From Trichostrongylus colubriformis (Eukaryota > Nematoda > Chromadorea > Rhabditida > Trichostrongylidae): a stretch of DNA of 64,000 nucleotides. The notes under the pieces were generated by a model that had not been told where the DNA came from, did not search any database, and saw only the letters and a list, made by a program, of their open reading frames with translations. Positions 22,795 through 34,118 of the stretch are shown piece by piece. The DNA is taken from the NCBI GenBank assembly GCA_963978905.1, contig OZ022261.1:24859686-24923685 (forward strand). The letters run 5' to 3'. Numbering within the stretch: the stretch's first letter is position 1; each line of letters opens with the position of its first letter. A program made the translations under genes and the position numbers.

Positions 22795-23065
22795 GGGTGG
22801 GGGGAATTGCGCCAAAAAATCGCGTCAGCGGCGTCGCACTCGCGGCGCCACCAGTACGACTTGCGAATCGATTTTGCTCTTGGGAGCCCGGCAGAGCATA
22901 GCTGCGTCACCTCTGCATATGCGCATCCGCCCATGCCACACTGCCTCCTGCACCCACGCCACACTATCTCGCTTGAAGGCTGCCAGCACCGCCACTGGCA
23001 CTCGCACCCGCCGCGCCGCTCGCCGCGGGCGGCCACGCGGTTTTTTGGCGTAATTCCCCCCACCC
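22795..23065. mobile_element. Mutator-type MITE with 9-bp target duplication (copy 1)
   Basis: TIRs read GGGTGGGGGGAATTGCGCCA (left) and GGGTGGGGGGAATTACGCCA (right end, inverted). A perfect 9-bp direct duplication GTAGTTAAG flanks it (22786-22794 and 23066-23074), the hallmark of Mutator-like elements. The interior is GC-rich and matches the second copy at 58121-58359 (GCCACACTGCCTC, CGCTTGAAGGCTGCCA, CACTGGCACTCGCACCCGCC). It is non-coding. Confidence 0.85.
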
Positions 23066-23805
23066 GTAGTTAAGTTCCAAGGATCCAGAAATTCTATGAC
23101 CAGCACACGAGCTTATTCAGAGTTTTTTCGAGTCGTGGTGAGAACAGGAAAGGGTCGTCTACAGGAACCAAGACGTCCTAGTGTGGCCGCCATCGTGGGA
23201 GGAATCTTTGAGCAGCTGGACTGCCCTGACAAAGAAAAGCAAGACGGGGTTCACTTTTGTCCGAGCCTCGCTTGATCTCACGAAAATCTGCAGAAAAAAG
23301 ACATTGGAAGAAACAGCCTCTCGCATTAGCTCCACAGTCCTCACGCCAGGAAAATACTGCTTCTTCAGCTGTCTAGCCCTCTCCCTCGAGCAAAAATCAC
23401 GCGATGGCCGGCATGACCTTTGAGTTGACATCCAAACTTTTTTCGATCGGAAGTCAGCGGATTCACAGAACAGAAGCATCAAAGGATACGGAGCCGATGG
23501 CACATGTGGTAGATTGTGGTGGAGAACAACTAAAATCGATAAACAGCTGGAGTCCGAAATCGTGACAACCTGATAGCTCCTAAATTCATTCCGCCTATCC
23601 GAATCCAGACATAGTGGAAGTGATTGTTAGGTTATAGAAATTAATTGCTTTCACCGTTATTCTTACCTAAGCGCGGATCGATGCATGTAAATTATCCCCT
23701 CCATGGTGGAAAAAATTTGAAAAAGGACACGAAACATGTCAAAAATTCCATGAAGTGTTCACTGAATTCTTCGAAGAACTCACAGTTTCAGATGCCCTTG
23801 TTGAC

Positions 23806-25115
23806 GGTTGAAGGATCAAGTCAGTACAACGTCATGTCACTTGGTGAAATATGAGAAGATCAAGCCCTGAAAATTTGTCGTATGCTCAACTGGCAGCTAG
23901 GATTGCTGTGCCATCGAGCTTTGGATCTTCGAATGGCTTCAGTGCGGTTGTCAAGCAGTCCTTGGAGGAATTAGAGCGGAATCGTTCGCTGTTGCTATCC
24001 TTCAGATCGTGTGAGTCGACTCGCCATACTTCTTGAAGGAAGCGTAGCATTCCAGAAAACTCCAAGAGCAGGGCAAAGTGCATGCTCTCCATGGAAATAG
24101 CCGTCGGTTTGAGACAACTCTTCCAGCGATCCTCACTTGAAGTTCAAGGAGCAATCAGCTATGTTCTGCTATCCAGTCGCTGAAAACGTCATAGCCGCTG
24201 AGGAGAATTTTGAGAATTACGAACTCCCGCTCCCCCTCCCACATTCTAATACACCCTCATGATACCCCCCCCCCTCCCTTACAGATGTTGCTGGTATACC
24301 GAAAATTCCCGAAAGTCATTAAAAACAGTAAGTTCTCCTGATTACTCTGAAAGATCCCCCCTCTCAGAAAGACCCCTTTTTCGGTCAAAAATATAACCCC
24401 TTTAGAAGATGCCCCATGATTGACTCTATGTCCGTAACACCCAACTGACTGAGATCTTCTTCGTCCGCTGTGAAATGAAATGTTTGGCAGTTGAATGAAA
24501 ACTCCTCGAGCATGCTAATTTAAAGCACCAAAATTGGTTTTTTTGTTTTTACATGAAACTACAAAGGCAGCCAACTTCGTTCATGTTTTGAATAATAATT
24601 GAGCAGAGCCACACTTGATAAGGAATTCATACAGTCGCATTGTGAGTGCGCGAAGTGATTTTTCCCACAACCAAATTACGGCCCCTTAGTTGCTACTCCA
24701 GAACACATCCCCTTTTTTTGCCAACAGGAAGCATGACCCTATTTTCAATCCGAAAAACAACCCTCCCTTTTCTTAATCCAAGGTGAGGCCCATTTTTTCG
24801 AACCGAAAAACCGCCCCTGCCATCTTCGTCAGCTGATTGAGAGATCAATACCTCGCGTGTGCAATCTGTGACAATCTGGCAATCTAACGAGAGAAGGATT
24901 GGTGTGATTCTGCAGACGAACGTTTGAGCACGCTCTCCATGGGTCTAGACTGTACCTATGAACACTACGAGATGCTCCTTTCCAGAGAGGGGGCACAGCC
25001 GTCGTGGGCACCGCCCATCAATGGGCCTCCTCAGCTACATTGGAAGTCGAGAGCATCTCAAAAGGATGCTTTCAACATACCAAGAAACACCCATCCGGGG
25101 ACCTCAATGAGATGA
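23806..25115 (+). pseudogene. Family E protein-coding repeat, plus copy
   Basis: The first block, at 23806-24030, encodes SSQYNVMSLGEI (then a stop) and, in another frame, SSNGFSAVVKQSLEELERNR. The second block, at 24830-25115, encodes LSTLSMGLDCTYEHYEMLLS. Both match the minus copy at 19729-20592. Frameshifts, stops and an extra stretch of several hundred bases between the blocks show that this copy is dead. The two copies form a broken inverted repeat around 20.6-23.8 kb. Confidence 0.45.
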
Positions 25116-25222
25116 GTCACCAGTGGGAAACATAGCGCGGGAATTCATTGTGGAAGGGGCAAATCTCTCTGAAAAGGGACACGCCCTTTTGTGTTAGTAG
25201 AGAAAACTTAGGGTGGGCACTA

Positions 25223-26106
25223 CAGGGTGGCTGATAAGTATGGGCACCCATCACTAAGTTTTATACTAGATAACTAGCCTAACCCCCCATTTTTGTGCCC
25301 AAATGCTCCCTTGGTCGTTGTTCTCTAGCCTGGTCTGACCAAAATTTGACAAATTGAGAATTTGAGAAATGCAAAAACTGGTTTACATGGACGCGGATGC
25401 CTTTGCATGGAGTGAAAAGCCCAAACTCGAATGAAAAAATTACCCAACCGGTTTGACATGGACAGCATAATCTGCACTTTTAATATGGAACAGAGAAAAG
25501 AAGCTTGGAGAAATCGGACAAAAAGTCACGCGAAAAATTGACCCCTGCCCATATTTTCGCCTACAAAACTAACAACCAAAGGCAAAAAAAGAGGTGGGGA
25601 AGCTTTTCACAAAAAATCACTTGCTTTTACCCATAATTAGCCTATGGTAATCTTGCTTGAAATAATGAAAATTTTGCAAATAGTATCTCCTGCTTTCGCC
25701 TTAACAAGCAATAGAAGCTTTTAGAGAAAGTGTCCTCAGATTGTGGTCAAAAGAAAATATGTTTTTAACAGAAAAAAAACCTCCCATGATTTTGCTTGCT
25801 GAGTTATTCAAAGTTGCTGCAATGACCCGCTTTCAGAAAAAAAGGTGAAAACTGTTTTTTGAAGCAATAGCTGGAAACCCCTATTCCTGGAAACCTACTT
25901 CTTGAAAGATGAAACCCTTGTTGTGAATGCAAATGTAAAATGTGATTTCGAACCAGGTGGGAGAACAACGAACAGAGATATCGATTTTAAGTAAAAAAAA
26001 GGAGCCCGAAATTACGAAAAATTAGCCAAAAGCAAGAACGACCAAAGAAGCCCTCAGCCCCCAAAAACATCCCCTCAAAGTCCCCACGCCTACTCAGCCA
26101 CCCCAG
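25223..26106. mobile_element. TA-flanked TIR element, 884 bp
   Basis: The left terminus CAGGGTGGCTGATAAGTATG and right terminus (inverted CTGGGGTGGCTGAGTAGGCG) are imperfect inverted repeats, flanked by TA on both sides (25221-25222 and 26107-26108). The TA target suggests the Tc1/mariner superfamily. No transposase frame is present, so it is a non-autonomous or deleted derivative. The interior is AT-rich with many stops. Confidence 0.6.
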
Positions 26107-26700
26107 TACAATCAAAAAACAATAAAAAACAACGGCGTGTCCTCCGAAGTCGTCCGTGGTGCACGATCCTCTTTGTGTCGATCGGTCGGCATCTCCTACA
26201 AAAAAGTGGACGGTTTTCTGAAATTTTCACATTCATGGCCATATCAAAAACGACTTACTCCATTCCTTTGACCAATCATTTGGTGATCGTCGCCGTCAGC
26301 AGTAGCGGACGAGTCTCACGGTGGTCCGTCACGAGTGAGTAAGGCTGCTTTCCAGGGACTCCACTGCTGTAAAAGGAAATTTCGAGATGAAATGGTATCG
26401 TTGCGATTGCATTGCCGAGTATGAATGCAGCGTGGAATAAACGTTTAGAAAAAAGTGATGAAATTGTTCCAGTGCGCCTTACTATCTGAGCACCCATGCA
26501 TCTACAATCCCTCCCCCCCCCCCTTACTCAATCAATAAATAGTTAAAGAGTCTTCAGCGCGCTAATGCATGCGAAACAGATGGCATCGATTAGAAGAGCA
26601 CCGTTGTATCACAACAGAAGTAGCGCGTTGGAGTCTCGAGTATCACAGTTTTTTGCCAGTTCAACCTAACAAAATGTAGGCATTTTCCGGCTCACCTTGA

Positions 26701-26849
26701 CTATTCTGCGACGAACCCGCGTCCCGTAAAAGTGTCGGGAAGGCTTCTGCCAGTGTGCTCTACGTGTTGCTTACGGGACAGAGCACGATAGAATGGGCAG
26801 TCGCGAGAGTTTGGAAGGCAGAGCCCATCTGAATACATTGGATTTTGAG
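26701..26849 (-). CDS. Candidate terminal exon, minus strand
   Basis: After the acceptor GATGTCTCTTTCAG (ending at 26850 on the minus strand) a phase-2 frame reads QNPMYSDGLCLPNSRDCPFY, then RALSRKQHVEHTGRSL and ends GRGFVAE with a TAG at 26701. A competing donor (CAAG|GTGAGC at 26696) would let it be an internal exon in another frame, but that frame has a stop. It lies about 280 bp beyond the stop-bearing exon at 27132-27303. No family is recognised. Confidence 0.35.
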
Positions 26850-27131
26850 CTGAAAGAGACATCAATAGACAAAATATAATTTTCAAACATACGTTTGATC
26901 CACGACTGGACCGCACTTCAGCATACCCCCCATAGCGAGCCGCTGCCTTCCGGAATTTCTATCTCTGATTCGGACTTCTTCAGCGGAAAAATGAGTTGTT
27001 CTGCAGTAGTCCAGCGATCTCCAGCTTGACCTCCTTGAGGCTTGCGGGGAAAAGAACATCGTTGTAGTCCAGCTATCTCCGTGTTGTGATCAGCATTCGG
27101 CCTTGGGGTTTTCGGAATGAAGACTAGCATC

Positions 27132-27303
27132 CTATAGCTCAGCGATGTCGTCCGAATTGAGGAGGCGATGGTCCTCCAGGCCTGGAGAGGGACTCATACG
27201 AATTCCAAGGAAGTCGAAGTGTTTGACTTGTAGATCCCTCCGTAGGTATTGAACTGTTTGCGTTTGAGATTTATCCGGAGCTATCGAATCAGAGATGGAC
27301 GCT
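27132..27303 (-). CDS. Candidate terminal exon, minus strand
   Basis: A strong acceptor (GGTTTTTTATTGCAG) precedes a phase-1 frame of 56 codons ending in TAG. It reads ASISDSIAPDKSQTQTVQYL, RRDLQVKHFDFLGIRMSPSP and ends LLNSDDIAEL. Immediately beyond the stop, short repeats of the type GAGATCGCTGGACTAC (three variants between 27040 and 27145) suggest a repeated EIAGLQ-like peptide that has gone out of frame. This could be the end of the gene containing the exon at 28409-28603. The phases (0 then 1) do not join directly, so an unseen exon would be needed. Confidence 0.45.
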
Positions 27304-27732
27304 CTGCAATAAAAAACCACACTCAACCTCATCGAGAAAACATTTTTTGATGTGATAGTCAGGGTCACGTACGTGTGGGACCAGGGTGAAGGCTCTTCGA
27401 AGTCGAAGAGATTTTTCGAGAAATACATATAACTGCCCCATCTCCTTGAAGAAGGTCGTCAATCGATAAACATAGGATTACCACCCGCAGTGCAAGGTAT
27501 GATTATCGGGTAACAACCTTTTATTCAGAGATCATCTCATCGGTCCCACAAAAATTTGAAAAAAGAGGCGATCGTCAAGGGCTCGTGGACGACAACTTAA
27601 AAAAGTCCTTTTCCACCCAAACATTTGACCCTTCCATAGATTTCACGATCCATGCTTTACATGAATTTTGAATGCAGCGCTGCTTTTAAGCAGCTTTGTC
27701 GTAAGCGCTAAAGGACGGAATGACTATCCCTT

Positions 27733-28300
27733 CCTTCTTGAAGGTTAGGGGGCGGTCGGACGAAAAGTAAAAGAAATAGTGCATATGAAAGTCGAGATGC
27801 CTTGTAACAGGATATTGGCGAAAAAACGGATGGAAATGGCCAAAAACTCGAGAAATAGGACCCCCTTCCCACCGTTGATTCTCGACCCGGACGACCTTTC
27901 CGTCAAGAGGCGGGTAGTCTGATCTAGTTTCCCATTGGCATGTTGCTAAGTAAACACAAGGGAATGTTTGGAAATACGACAGGAACTACTTTTTGGAGTG
28001 AGCTTCAAGCTAAAAACGCGAATGCGCGCCGCAAAACCTTCGATCCTGCCGCATCTCCTTGGCCGCTCCCACCCCGGTCAATCGAATTACGTTATCGGAA
28101 GGCGGGACCGCTGTCTCCAAGAGGTGGAACCGCTGCATGGTTGCGGCGTTTTGCAGGGTTTCTATACAGCTTGGAGAGGCGCTTTTTCACCGGGATTTCG
28201 TCACAGATAGCCTTCTTAGGCCCAGGACTACCATGTGAGTGACTTCTTGTAGGGATTTCTCTATTACCGCATTACCCCTAATGCTGTCTTCAAATTGATC
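27733..28300 (+). mobile_element. Family D non-autonomous element, copy 1
   Basis: Shares long blocks with 55380-55920, 62269-62812 and 63429-63976, all in the same orientation: GGAAATGGCCAAAAACTCGA, GACGACCTTTCCGTCAAGAG, GGCGGGTAGTC and TTGGCAT. The end resembles the AATGCTGTCTT end of the other copies. The open frames through it are incidental. Confidence 0.7.
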
Positions 28301-28408
28301 CCGAAAACTCCCAATGCAGATTCGAATTCTAGAGTAACAACACTGTTTTTTCTGCCCTGAACTTCTGAGGGAACCATCCCGTAATGAAAAAGAATGTCAA
28401 TCACTTAC

Positions 28409-28603
28409 TTGGCACGAATATAGTGCCGTCAGTCTCTTCCCCCCAGTCTCTTCCTTGGTCTTCATCAGTCTCTTCCTTGGTGATTTCGCGGTCGGATTTT
28501 TCGAAGCTTCCTCTGCCTTGTTCGTTTTCTGGTCGACCTCTGGACCATCGCTTGGATTGGAGTTGTGTACGGGCATGTTGATCGGCTCGGGCAGGTATCG
28601 TCT
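28409..28603 (-). CDS. Internal exon, 65 codons, hydrophilic Lys/Glu-rich
   Basis: A clean 195-bp exon in phase 0 at both ends, between acceptor CTTACATTCAG and donor CAA|GTAAGTG, the best donor in the neighbourhood. It reads RRYLPEPINMPVHNSNPSDG, PEVDQKTNKAEEASKNPTAK and SPRKRLMKTKEETGGKR. The composition (Lys, Glu, Pro, Ser, Asn) indicates a disordered linker. The SPRKR-type basic patch could be a nuclear localisation or phosphorylation site, but that is inference. The family is unknown. The next exon on the strand may be 27132-27303. Confidence 0.55.
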
Positions 28604-29099
28604 CTGAATGTAAGTCGAGCAGACAGACCGTTTAGGTTCACCTAATCGCATTTGAGAAAATAGTTTGAGGAAACTGAGATTGTTTCCAGGTTTCCTACCG
28701 CTACATCTGCTTGTGAGCGTCGAACTCGCCTGGAACTCCTCTCAGCGTTAAAACAGGGAATCTGACAAAGCTACAACCAATTATCCTGTGAAATTAGCCA
28801 ATCAGTCAACTCCCTTTCGCAGTTACGCGTGATAGATCGGGTTCAATGGAGCCGTTGTTGCTAAAAAATAAGTTTTGCTGCGGAGAGACGCCTCGAGCCT
28901 GGAGTGATGTCACTGAATGAATACTTGTGGAGGAGCGGAATACGAGAGCCTGGGGACCCGTAGATGCTCGAAGAAGGATCCATAGCGCCGGAAGACGTAA
29001 CGGACTTTGGGAGCTCTGGAAAACAGAAAAAGGGCACGGAAACAAAGGAAAGGATATCCTCGAAATAGGGCACAGGCCTTACCGGGCACAGCTATTCGA

Positions 29100-29830
29100 A
29101 AAACCCTGAAAAATGGAAAGCCAGAATCCCGAAAAATTCGTCGATCAAAGCCGTGGAACGTGAGTGGAAATCTCTAAGGATCTGCGAACTTGAAATGTCG
29201 GGAGGAAAGGGAAAACCTCTGAAAACTCGTGCTCAAAATAGGAAATAACTTCCGGAAAACTCGTCGACAGGTGAAGATTCTGGAGGGATCGCCACAAAGC
29301 TGCGAAAAGTAGGGCGAGTTCGAAGAAATTCTGGAAGTCGAAAAGCCTGCCCGAAGTTCTGAAAAGATCAAATACTCGTTGAATAACACCTGAAACATCT
29401 TTCAGATACCGAACCACTAGTCGACGGAGAGTGGACAGCTCGTACGAACCAAATTTGGAAAACTCGTCCTGTAGCGGCGGAAGACGCCGGAAAGCCCGCG
29501 GAAGACGCCGGAAAGCCCCTGCGGTCTTTGGAAAGCTTGTTCGAAAGTACATGACCTGGTCATATCAGTGAACTCGCCTGAAAGCGAGAGAGAATTTCTG
29601 CAGACTTCACAAGCTCGTCCAATTGAAGCTTCGCTGTTGCTTTGTCATCTGAGAAAATTCATGCAGGCTACTTACTCATTTCGAACACAACCATCAATAG
29701 ATATTGGTTCGCGTAACCAGCTTTCCAAGAACGACACGCTCCCTACGTCGTAAAGCCACGCCATGAGTCCAGATAAGCCTAAGTATCAGCCTGATCCAAA
29801 GCTTTTCCCATGACAACTCGTCCACCGAAG
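29100..29830. repeat. Decayed array of a GAAAACTCGTC-type motif
   Basis: Variants of GGAAAACTCGTC recur irregularly (about 29128, 29220, 29257, 29456, 29568, 29600 and 29813), often with ACTTCG or TTGAAAT-like neighbours. The reading frame of more than 130 codons on the minus strand across 29145-29552 is Phe/Arg/Leu-rich and follows the repeat, so I do not call it a gene. Confidence 0.35.
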
Positions 29831-30089
29831 GTTCATACGAAACTGGCCTAAACCTGAGCCCAATTCGGGGAGAAAAGTATGGACGGAAGCCAACGCCTGT
29901 GAACAGGAAGCTTTACATGTCACCAAATCTTTCCTCCGCATTTGCATATACGAAAAGTTTGGAATTATACCCAAGGAACAATTCAAAAGCTTATTTGGAT
30001 CTAGTGATCTGAACTGTGAAGCAGCCCAGAGGGTAATTGAATTGTGCTTAGCCAAAAGATGTTCGCTCCAGTTGAGGCGTCCTTGTTGA
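29814..30089 (+). other. Protein-like open frame without a start codon
   Basis: Between a TGA at 29811 and a TGA at 30087, the plus strand is open for 91 codons and reads RFIRNWPKPEPNSGRKVWTE, ANACEQEALHVTKSFLRICI, YEKFGIIPKEQFKSLFGSSD and EAAQRVIELCLAKRCSLQL. The composition is globular and the frame contains no ATG. It may be a decayed exon or part of the same relic as the frames at 30524-30940. No family is recognised. Confidence 0.3.
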
Positions 30090-30107
30090 TTGTTCTCGTC
30101 CTTTCAT

Positions 30108-30335
30108 TCAACGTTCAGTTTCCTTACGCGATTCCGGTGCCTGTGTTGCTCCTGTTTCACCAATAATCACATGTTCGTCGTTGTCCTTGTCCTGAGGATA
30201 GTATGAAGTGAAGTATCTTGCATCACACCAGTTCTTTTGAAGTGCGCCACCACTCTCATCCATATAGCAGTCTTCTTCACCAATCGCATTTTGCCAAATA
30301 ATTGAAATGATGAGACCATGGAAATGCCGGCTTCC
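30108..30335 (-). CDS. Candidate terminal exon, acidic C-terminus
   Basis: The minus-strand frame reads NAIGEEDCYMDESGGALQKN, WCDARYFTSYYPQDKDNDEH and VIIGETGATQAPESRKETER, then TGA. The acidic, Tyr-rich tail is typical of a cytoplasmic or secreted C-terminus. The acceptor is uncertain: the best candidate (CACTTCTTTTAG at 30357) would place a TGA in this frame at the exon start, so either the exon starts later or an indel has occurred. Upstream exons on this strand could include 32958-33091. Confidence 0.35.
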   Translation of the reverse strand, partial: GSRHFHGLIISIIWQNAIGEEDCYMDESGGALQKNWCDARYFTSYYPQDKDNDEHVIIGETGATQAPESRKETER

Positions 30336-30523
30336 GGTTCGACGACGCACGAATCACTAAAAGAAGTGTATTCTGAGTTCAGTGTTTCGCACACAAACAA
30401 ATTCAATACGACACGATTCGAAAATTCATCAGTTATCAGAAAATCATGGCAAAAAATGAAAAAGTTGCCACTGTAGTCGAGTGAGCACTCATGAGTTGTC
30501 GTCTGCGCTCTTTCACCAAAATT

Positions 30524-30942
30524 CCAGATGCCCTATTCGACCGGGTTTCAGCTGTAGCTCAGAAGCAGAACCCTCACCTACAGCAGCACCGGACGATGTA
30601 TTATAAAGTTCAAAAGAACATCCGTACCTATGAAAACTTCAACCCAGTTAGTTTGAGTGTACTTGACAATCTGATAAACACGTTGAAAACAGGGAATAGC
30701 TGAGTCGTGATCATCATAAGGGAAAGAGTTTGCTAGAAAAAAGTTTTCAAAAAAAGGAGAAAAAATTAAGTGGACGTTTTGCCCAGGAGAACAATAAACC
30801 TAAGAGACAAAAAGGAAAATATTCAAAAAAGGGATTGAAAACATGGTCAAGACGTCGCAGACGGCCCTCCGTTGTAACAGTGATATTCAAAGCTCCTGGA
30901 CGTAACGTGGAATTCATAAAAGATAAAGAAAAATCGATCTAG
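30524..30942 (+). pseudogene. Decayed coding-like stretch, basic
   Basis: Following an acceptor-like ACCAAAATTCCAG, the frame reads DALFDRVSAVAQKQNPHLQQ, HRTMYYKVQKNIRTYENFNP and LSVLDNLINTLKTG, then TGA. A second frame (30730-30942) is very basic: QENNKPKRQKGKYSKKGLKT, WSRRRRRPSVVTVIFKAPGR. Together with 29814-30089 they look like broken parts of one protein, perhaps from a mobile element. The family is not recognised. Confidence 0.3.
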
Positions 30943-30999
30943 AAATTCCGCAAAAATTGGGGTCCGGGCAGGAATGCTCCCTCTGTTACTACTTCGAGC

Positions 31000-32940
31000 A
31001 CCGCTTAGAACAACAGTCTCCTAGCGCTATATCTTCTGATGATGTGCCCGAACCAGTTTCATTTTAATTGATTAATTGCATTTCATTTTTATTTCATGTC
31101 ATATCTCATCAGATTGTAAGTCATGAAAATACCTGCTGAGATGAGTTGAACGAGAGGCGAGAACCTCGTAAATATCATTTCAATTTCAGTGAATTGCATG
31201 CATCCTTGCTCACAATCATTTTCTATCACCCCCACCCCTTGCCTCACTTTACTGGCTAAAATTCATAAAAGAAGAGAACCAGTTTAGAAAACGTGAAAAA
31301 ACTGAAGGTTGGCTAGAGGCGCACTAGGTTGCTGCCGATGGGTGGCTCCCTGCCAAGTATCGATATCCGTCTCGATCGTTAATGGAACGTACCACTGGCA
31401 ACACCTATGAACAAAGTCCATAAATCATACGAACTTCTTCTTGGTAGCTACTTTCGAAACAGGAAAATGGGAGGGAATTCACTGCCTTCGAAGAACGGAC
31501 GGGATTGACCGAGCCCACAGCCGCCAGGAAATCGAAAAGTTCCCTAAGCAGTGAATGACATCGTTACGTTACCGACTACCGACGATCGTCATCCACAGTC
31601 ATCATATCCGTCAATCACGATTTCAATGTTACACCAAACGCAGTAGCTATATGGTACTGTGAATATGGTGTGAGGTGGAGGAGGATGTTTGAGACACGCA
31701 CCCAATGCACATCCTAGTACATTTAGAACAGTCCATAGACTAGTTGGAGAGGGGGGCAGCAGGTGGGGGAGGGGGTGGGGGAGGGGTTGAGGGAATGAAT
31801 GATGTAAAAATGATTGCAAGACAGTGCGAATTGATATATTCAAGCAGAGGAAAAATGAAGAAAAGGAATAGATAACAAGGTTCAAAAAAAGGTGAGTAGC
31901 TGCTAAGCTGTGAAAGGAAGGAGCCTCGTGTCACCTTCGAGCGAATTAGCGCAAGGTACGCTAAAGGGCACTGCCACATAGTGTATGTAAAAGTAAAATG
32001 GACGGATTCATGTAGAGTCGCGATTTTCAGAGAAAAGCAAATCACTATTTTAAGGAATCGAAAATTCGGTTCTAGACTCACCGGTACATACTACATGATC
32101 TCTTCATTACTCGAAACAGAGAGTCTGAGAAGTCGACTCGTGCGGACGCGTTGCGGCACTAAAAGACAAGTGCACTTTGCATCACAGGCAAGCTAGCGGT
32201 TCCAGAAGCATGCAATGCAATGGTACCGGGTCAACGGGACTTGTTCACATGGATTTAAAGTGATGGTTAGAGGCGTCTTTAAGTCTCTCGCTCAACTCGT
32301 CAGATATTTCAATGGATCAAGACTGGGCTAACAGTTTTCTCAGAGGGAGGGGTATGGATGATGATGTGAGATGTGTAGGTTATACATATGGGGAGAAGAA
32401 GAACGCATACTTCTCTGAACGATTCCTTCAAATACATTTTGGCAGTGTTGCACAGTGGGTGATAGTGCAAGCACTGAAGAAGTCAACACAGTCAACACAG
32501 AGCAAAATCAAAGTCACAAAAAAGATGTACAGGGATGCAGAGTTATGGGCTAAACCTTCGGTCTCAAACGAGGCTCAAACCTCCTTTGCACTACCGAGAA
32601 CCCAACATCATTCCTCAGAGAGCCACACGAAAGGGGGGGGGGGTGCGGGTCCGGGCCCCACCGAGACCAAAGGTTTTGGCCAAACACTCACAATCAGCAC
32701 CAGGGTCAAGCCTGGCGTCGAGCAAAATTTTGGAGAAATACGACCCCTTTCCCTGCCTCTCCAAGTGCAACACTGTCGTCGCAAAAGCTATGTGTGTTTA
32801 TAATCATTCGAAAACCATCTCGCCAGAAAAAGTTAATCGTCAATCATCATACCTGTCACCTAATACATAGCATGAATATCGATTGATACATTTCTACTTA
32901 ATTTCAGAGGTCATTAGAGATCACCCCACCCCATCGGTTC
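31000..32940. other. No supported gene
   Basis: Contains purine-rich GGGGGA repeats (31745-31800) and G runs (32633-32643). The plus frame 32312-32803 is long but low in complexity and carries fragments of a dispersed repeat (GGGTCAAGC, AAAATTTT, ATACGACCCC) that also occurs at 13230-13285. Confidence 0.35.
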
Positions 32941-32957
32941 AAAATTTTAAAACTTAC

Positions 32958-33091
32958 GACAAACCACCAACCCTAAGTACGACTCCCGCCGAAAATCCTC
33001 GATGAAGCCTTGAGCCTGCTTCGCAGTCTGTAATAACTTCTCATCGCGTTCATCGCGTTCTGCGGCGAAAATCAACAACGGCCATAAAATT
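32958..33091 (-). CDS. Internal exon, minus strand, amphipathic helix-rich
   Basis: A strong acceptor (TTTCATTGATTTTAG) and donor (TGTC|GTAAGTTT) bound 134 bp. The only open frame, entered with one base of a split codon, reads ILWPLLIFAAERDERDEKLL, QTAKQAQGFIEDFRRESYLG and LVVC. The hydrophobic start could be the end of a membrane segment followed by a charged helix. No family is recognised. Just upstream (about 33166-33221), after CTCTGCGCAG, a short frame starting MFSMSDTTSVKRKPVAK could be a first coding exon, but its phase does not join directly. Confidence 0.5.
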
Positions 33092-33249
33092 CTAAAATCA
33101 ATGAAAGGAATGAAACAGGACACAATCAGAATTGAGACCCCTTCTTCTGCTGAGTGTAATAACTTGAACCTTAGCAACTGGCTTTCTCTTAACTGAGGTT
33201 GTATCAGACATCGAAAACATTTTTTTTCTGCGCAGAGTAGCATAGGATC

Positions 33250-34110
33250 TCCGTAGGATCACATAACATCGAAGTATCTGGATATGGCTGTCCAGACTAG
33301 GATCAAATTACACTCACGACAATTAATCCGTTAATAAGTTAATTTAAAAAAGGGAAAGTGAACAAAAAAAATCGATGAAAAACATGGAGGGCTGCGGCTG
33401 TCTTTTCGACGCGGGCAGAAGAGCGCCATTGACCGTGTTGGTCACAATCGTAGATTGGTTCAGTACCTCCAATCATTTCCAATCTATTTCATGATGATAG
33501 AGCCCAGTCACTTTTTTGTTTATTCTCGATGATCGATCCGAAGCTTATAGAACCAATATTGAATATCCCAAGAAATGTAAAATGAAGAACTGGGGTGAAG
33601 ACGGGTGCTACAGTTAGAGGCCATGGCGACTATGATCAGTGAAAAGGGCAATGGCAGTGTGGTCGTCTAGGGTGGGACGACATATTGATGCGAAACCTTT
33701 CAGAATAGCAACACTGAAATCACATATTCGTAGCGTGACAAGACCCCCTTGTAGTAAACAGGAAGCATTCCGTATGTTTGGAGCTTCGCCCCTCTATTTC
33801 ACCAAATCCTGCAGCGGAAAATGGAAGGTGAAAATCAGTGTTATGCTATGAAGAAATGGGAGGTAATGTTCATAAAATGTTGAAAGCCTGTACATCACTG
33901 ATGTTTCAAACTTGTTAAACATTGATGATTTACGTGTTACTGCACGTCCACAGATTCAACTTGTGAAGAATCATGTCCTGAAATAGCGCATTCTGTTGAA
34001 TGCTCGCCTATAGTTGGAGTAGCACCGAACATTGTAGAAGGTAGCCGAAGGGATTCAGCTGAAGGTCTTTGTTCCATTTCGTGTCCGATCTTATGTCTCT
34101 ATCAAAAGAA
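33250..34110. other. No supported gene
   Basis: Plus-strand frames around 33639-33851 (VWSSRVGRHIDAKPFRIATL) lack a convincing acceptor/donor pair. No repeat copy was recognised. Confidence 0.3.
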
Positions 34111-34118
34111 TGCGTTAA

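Noticed and set aside
29145..29552. 135-codon minus-strand Phe/Arg-rich frame
   Set aside because: Mirrors the degenerate GAAAACTCGTC array; no domain or splice support.
32312..32803. 163-codon plus-strand open frame
   Set aside because: Low-complexity Gly/Thr/Lys composition, crosses a G run and fragments of a dispersed repeat, and has no splice or family evidence.
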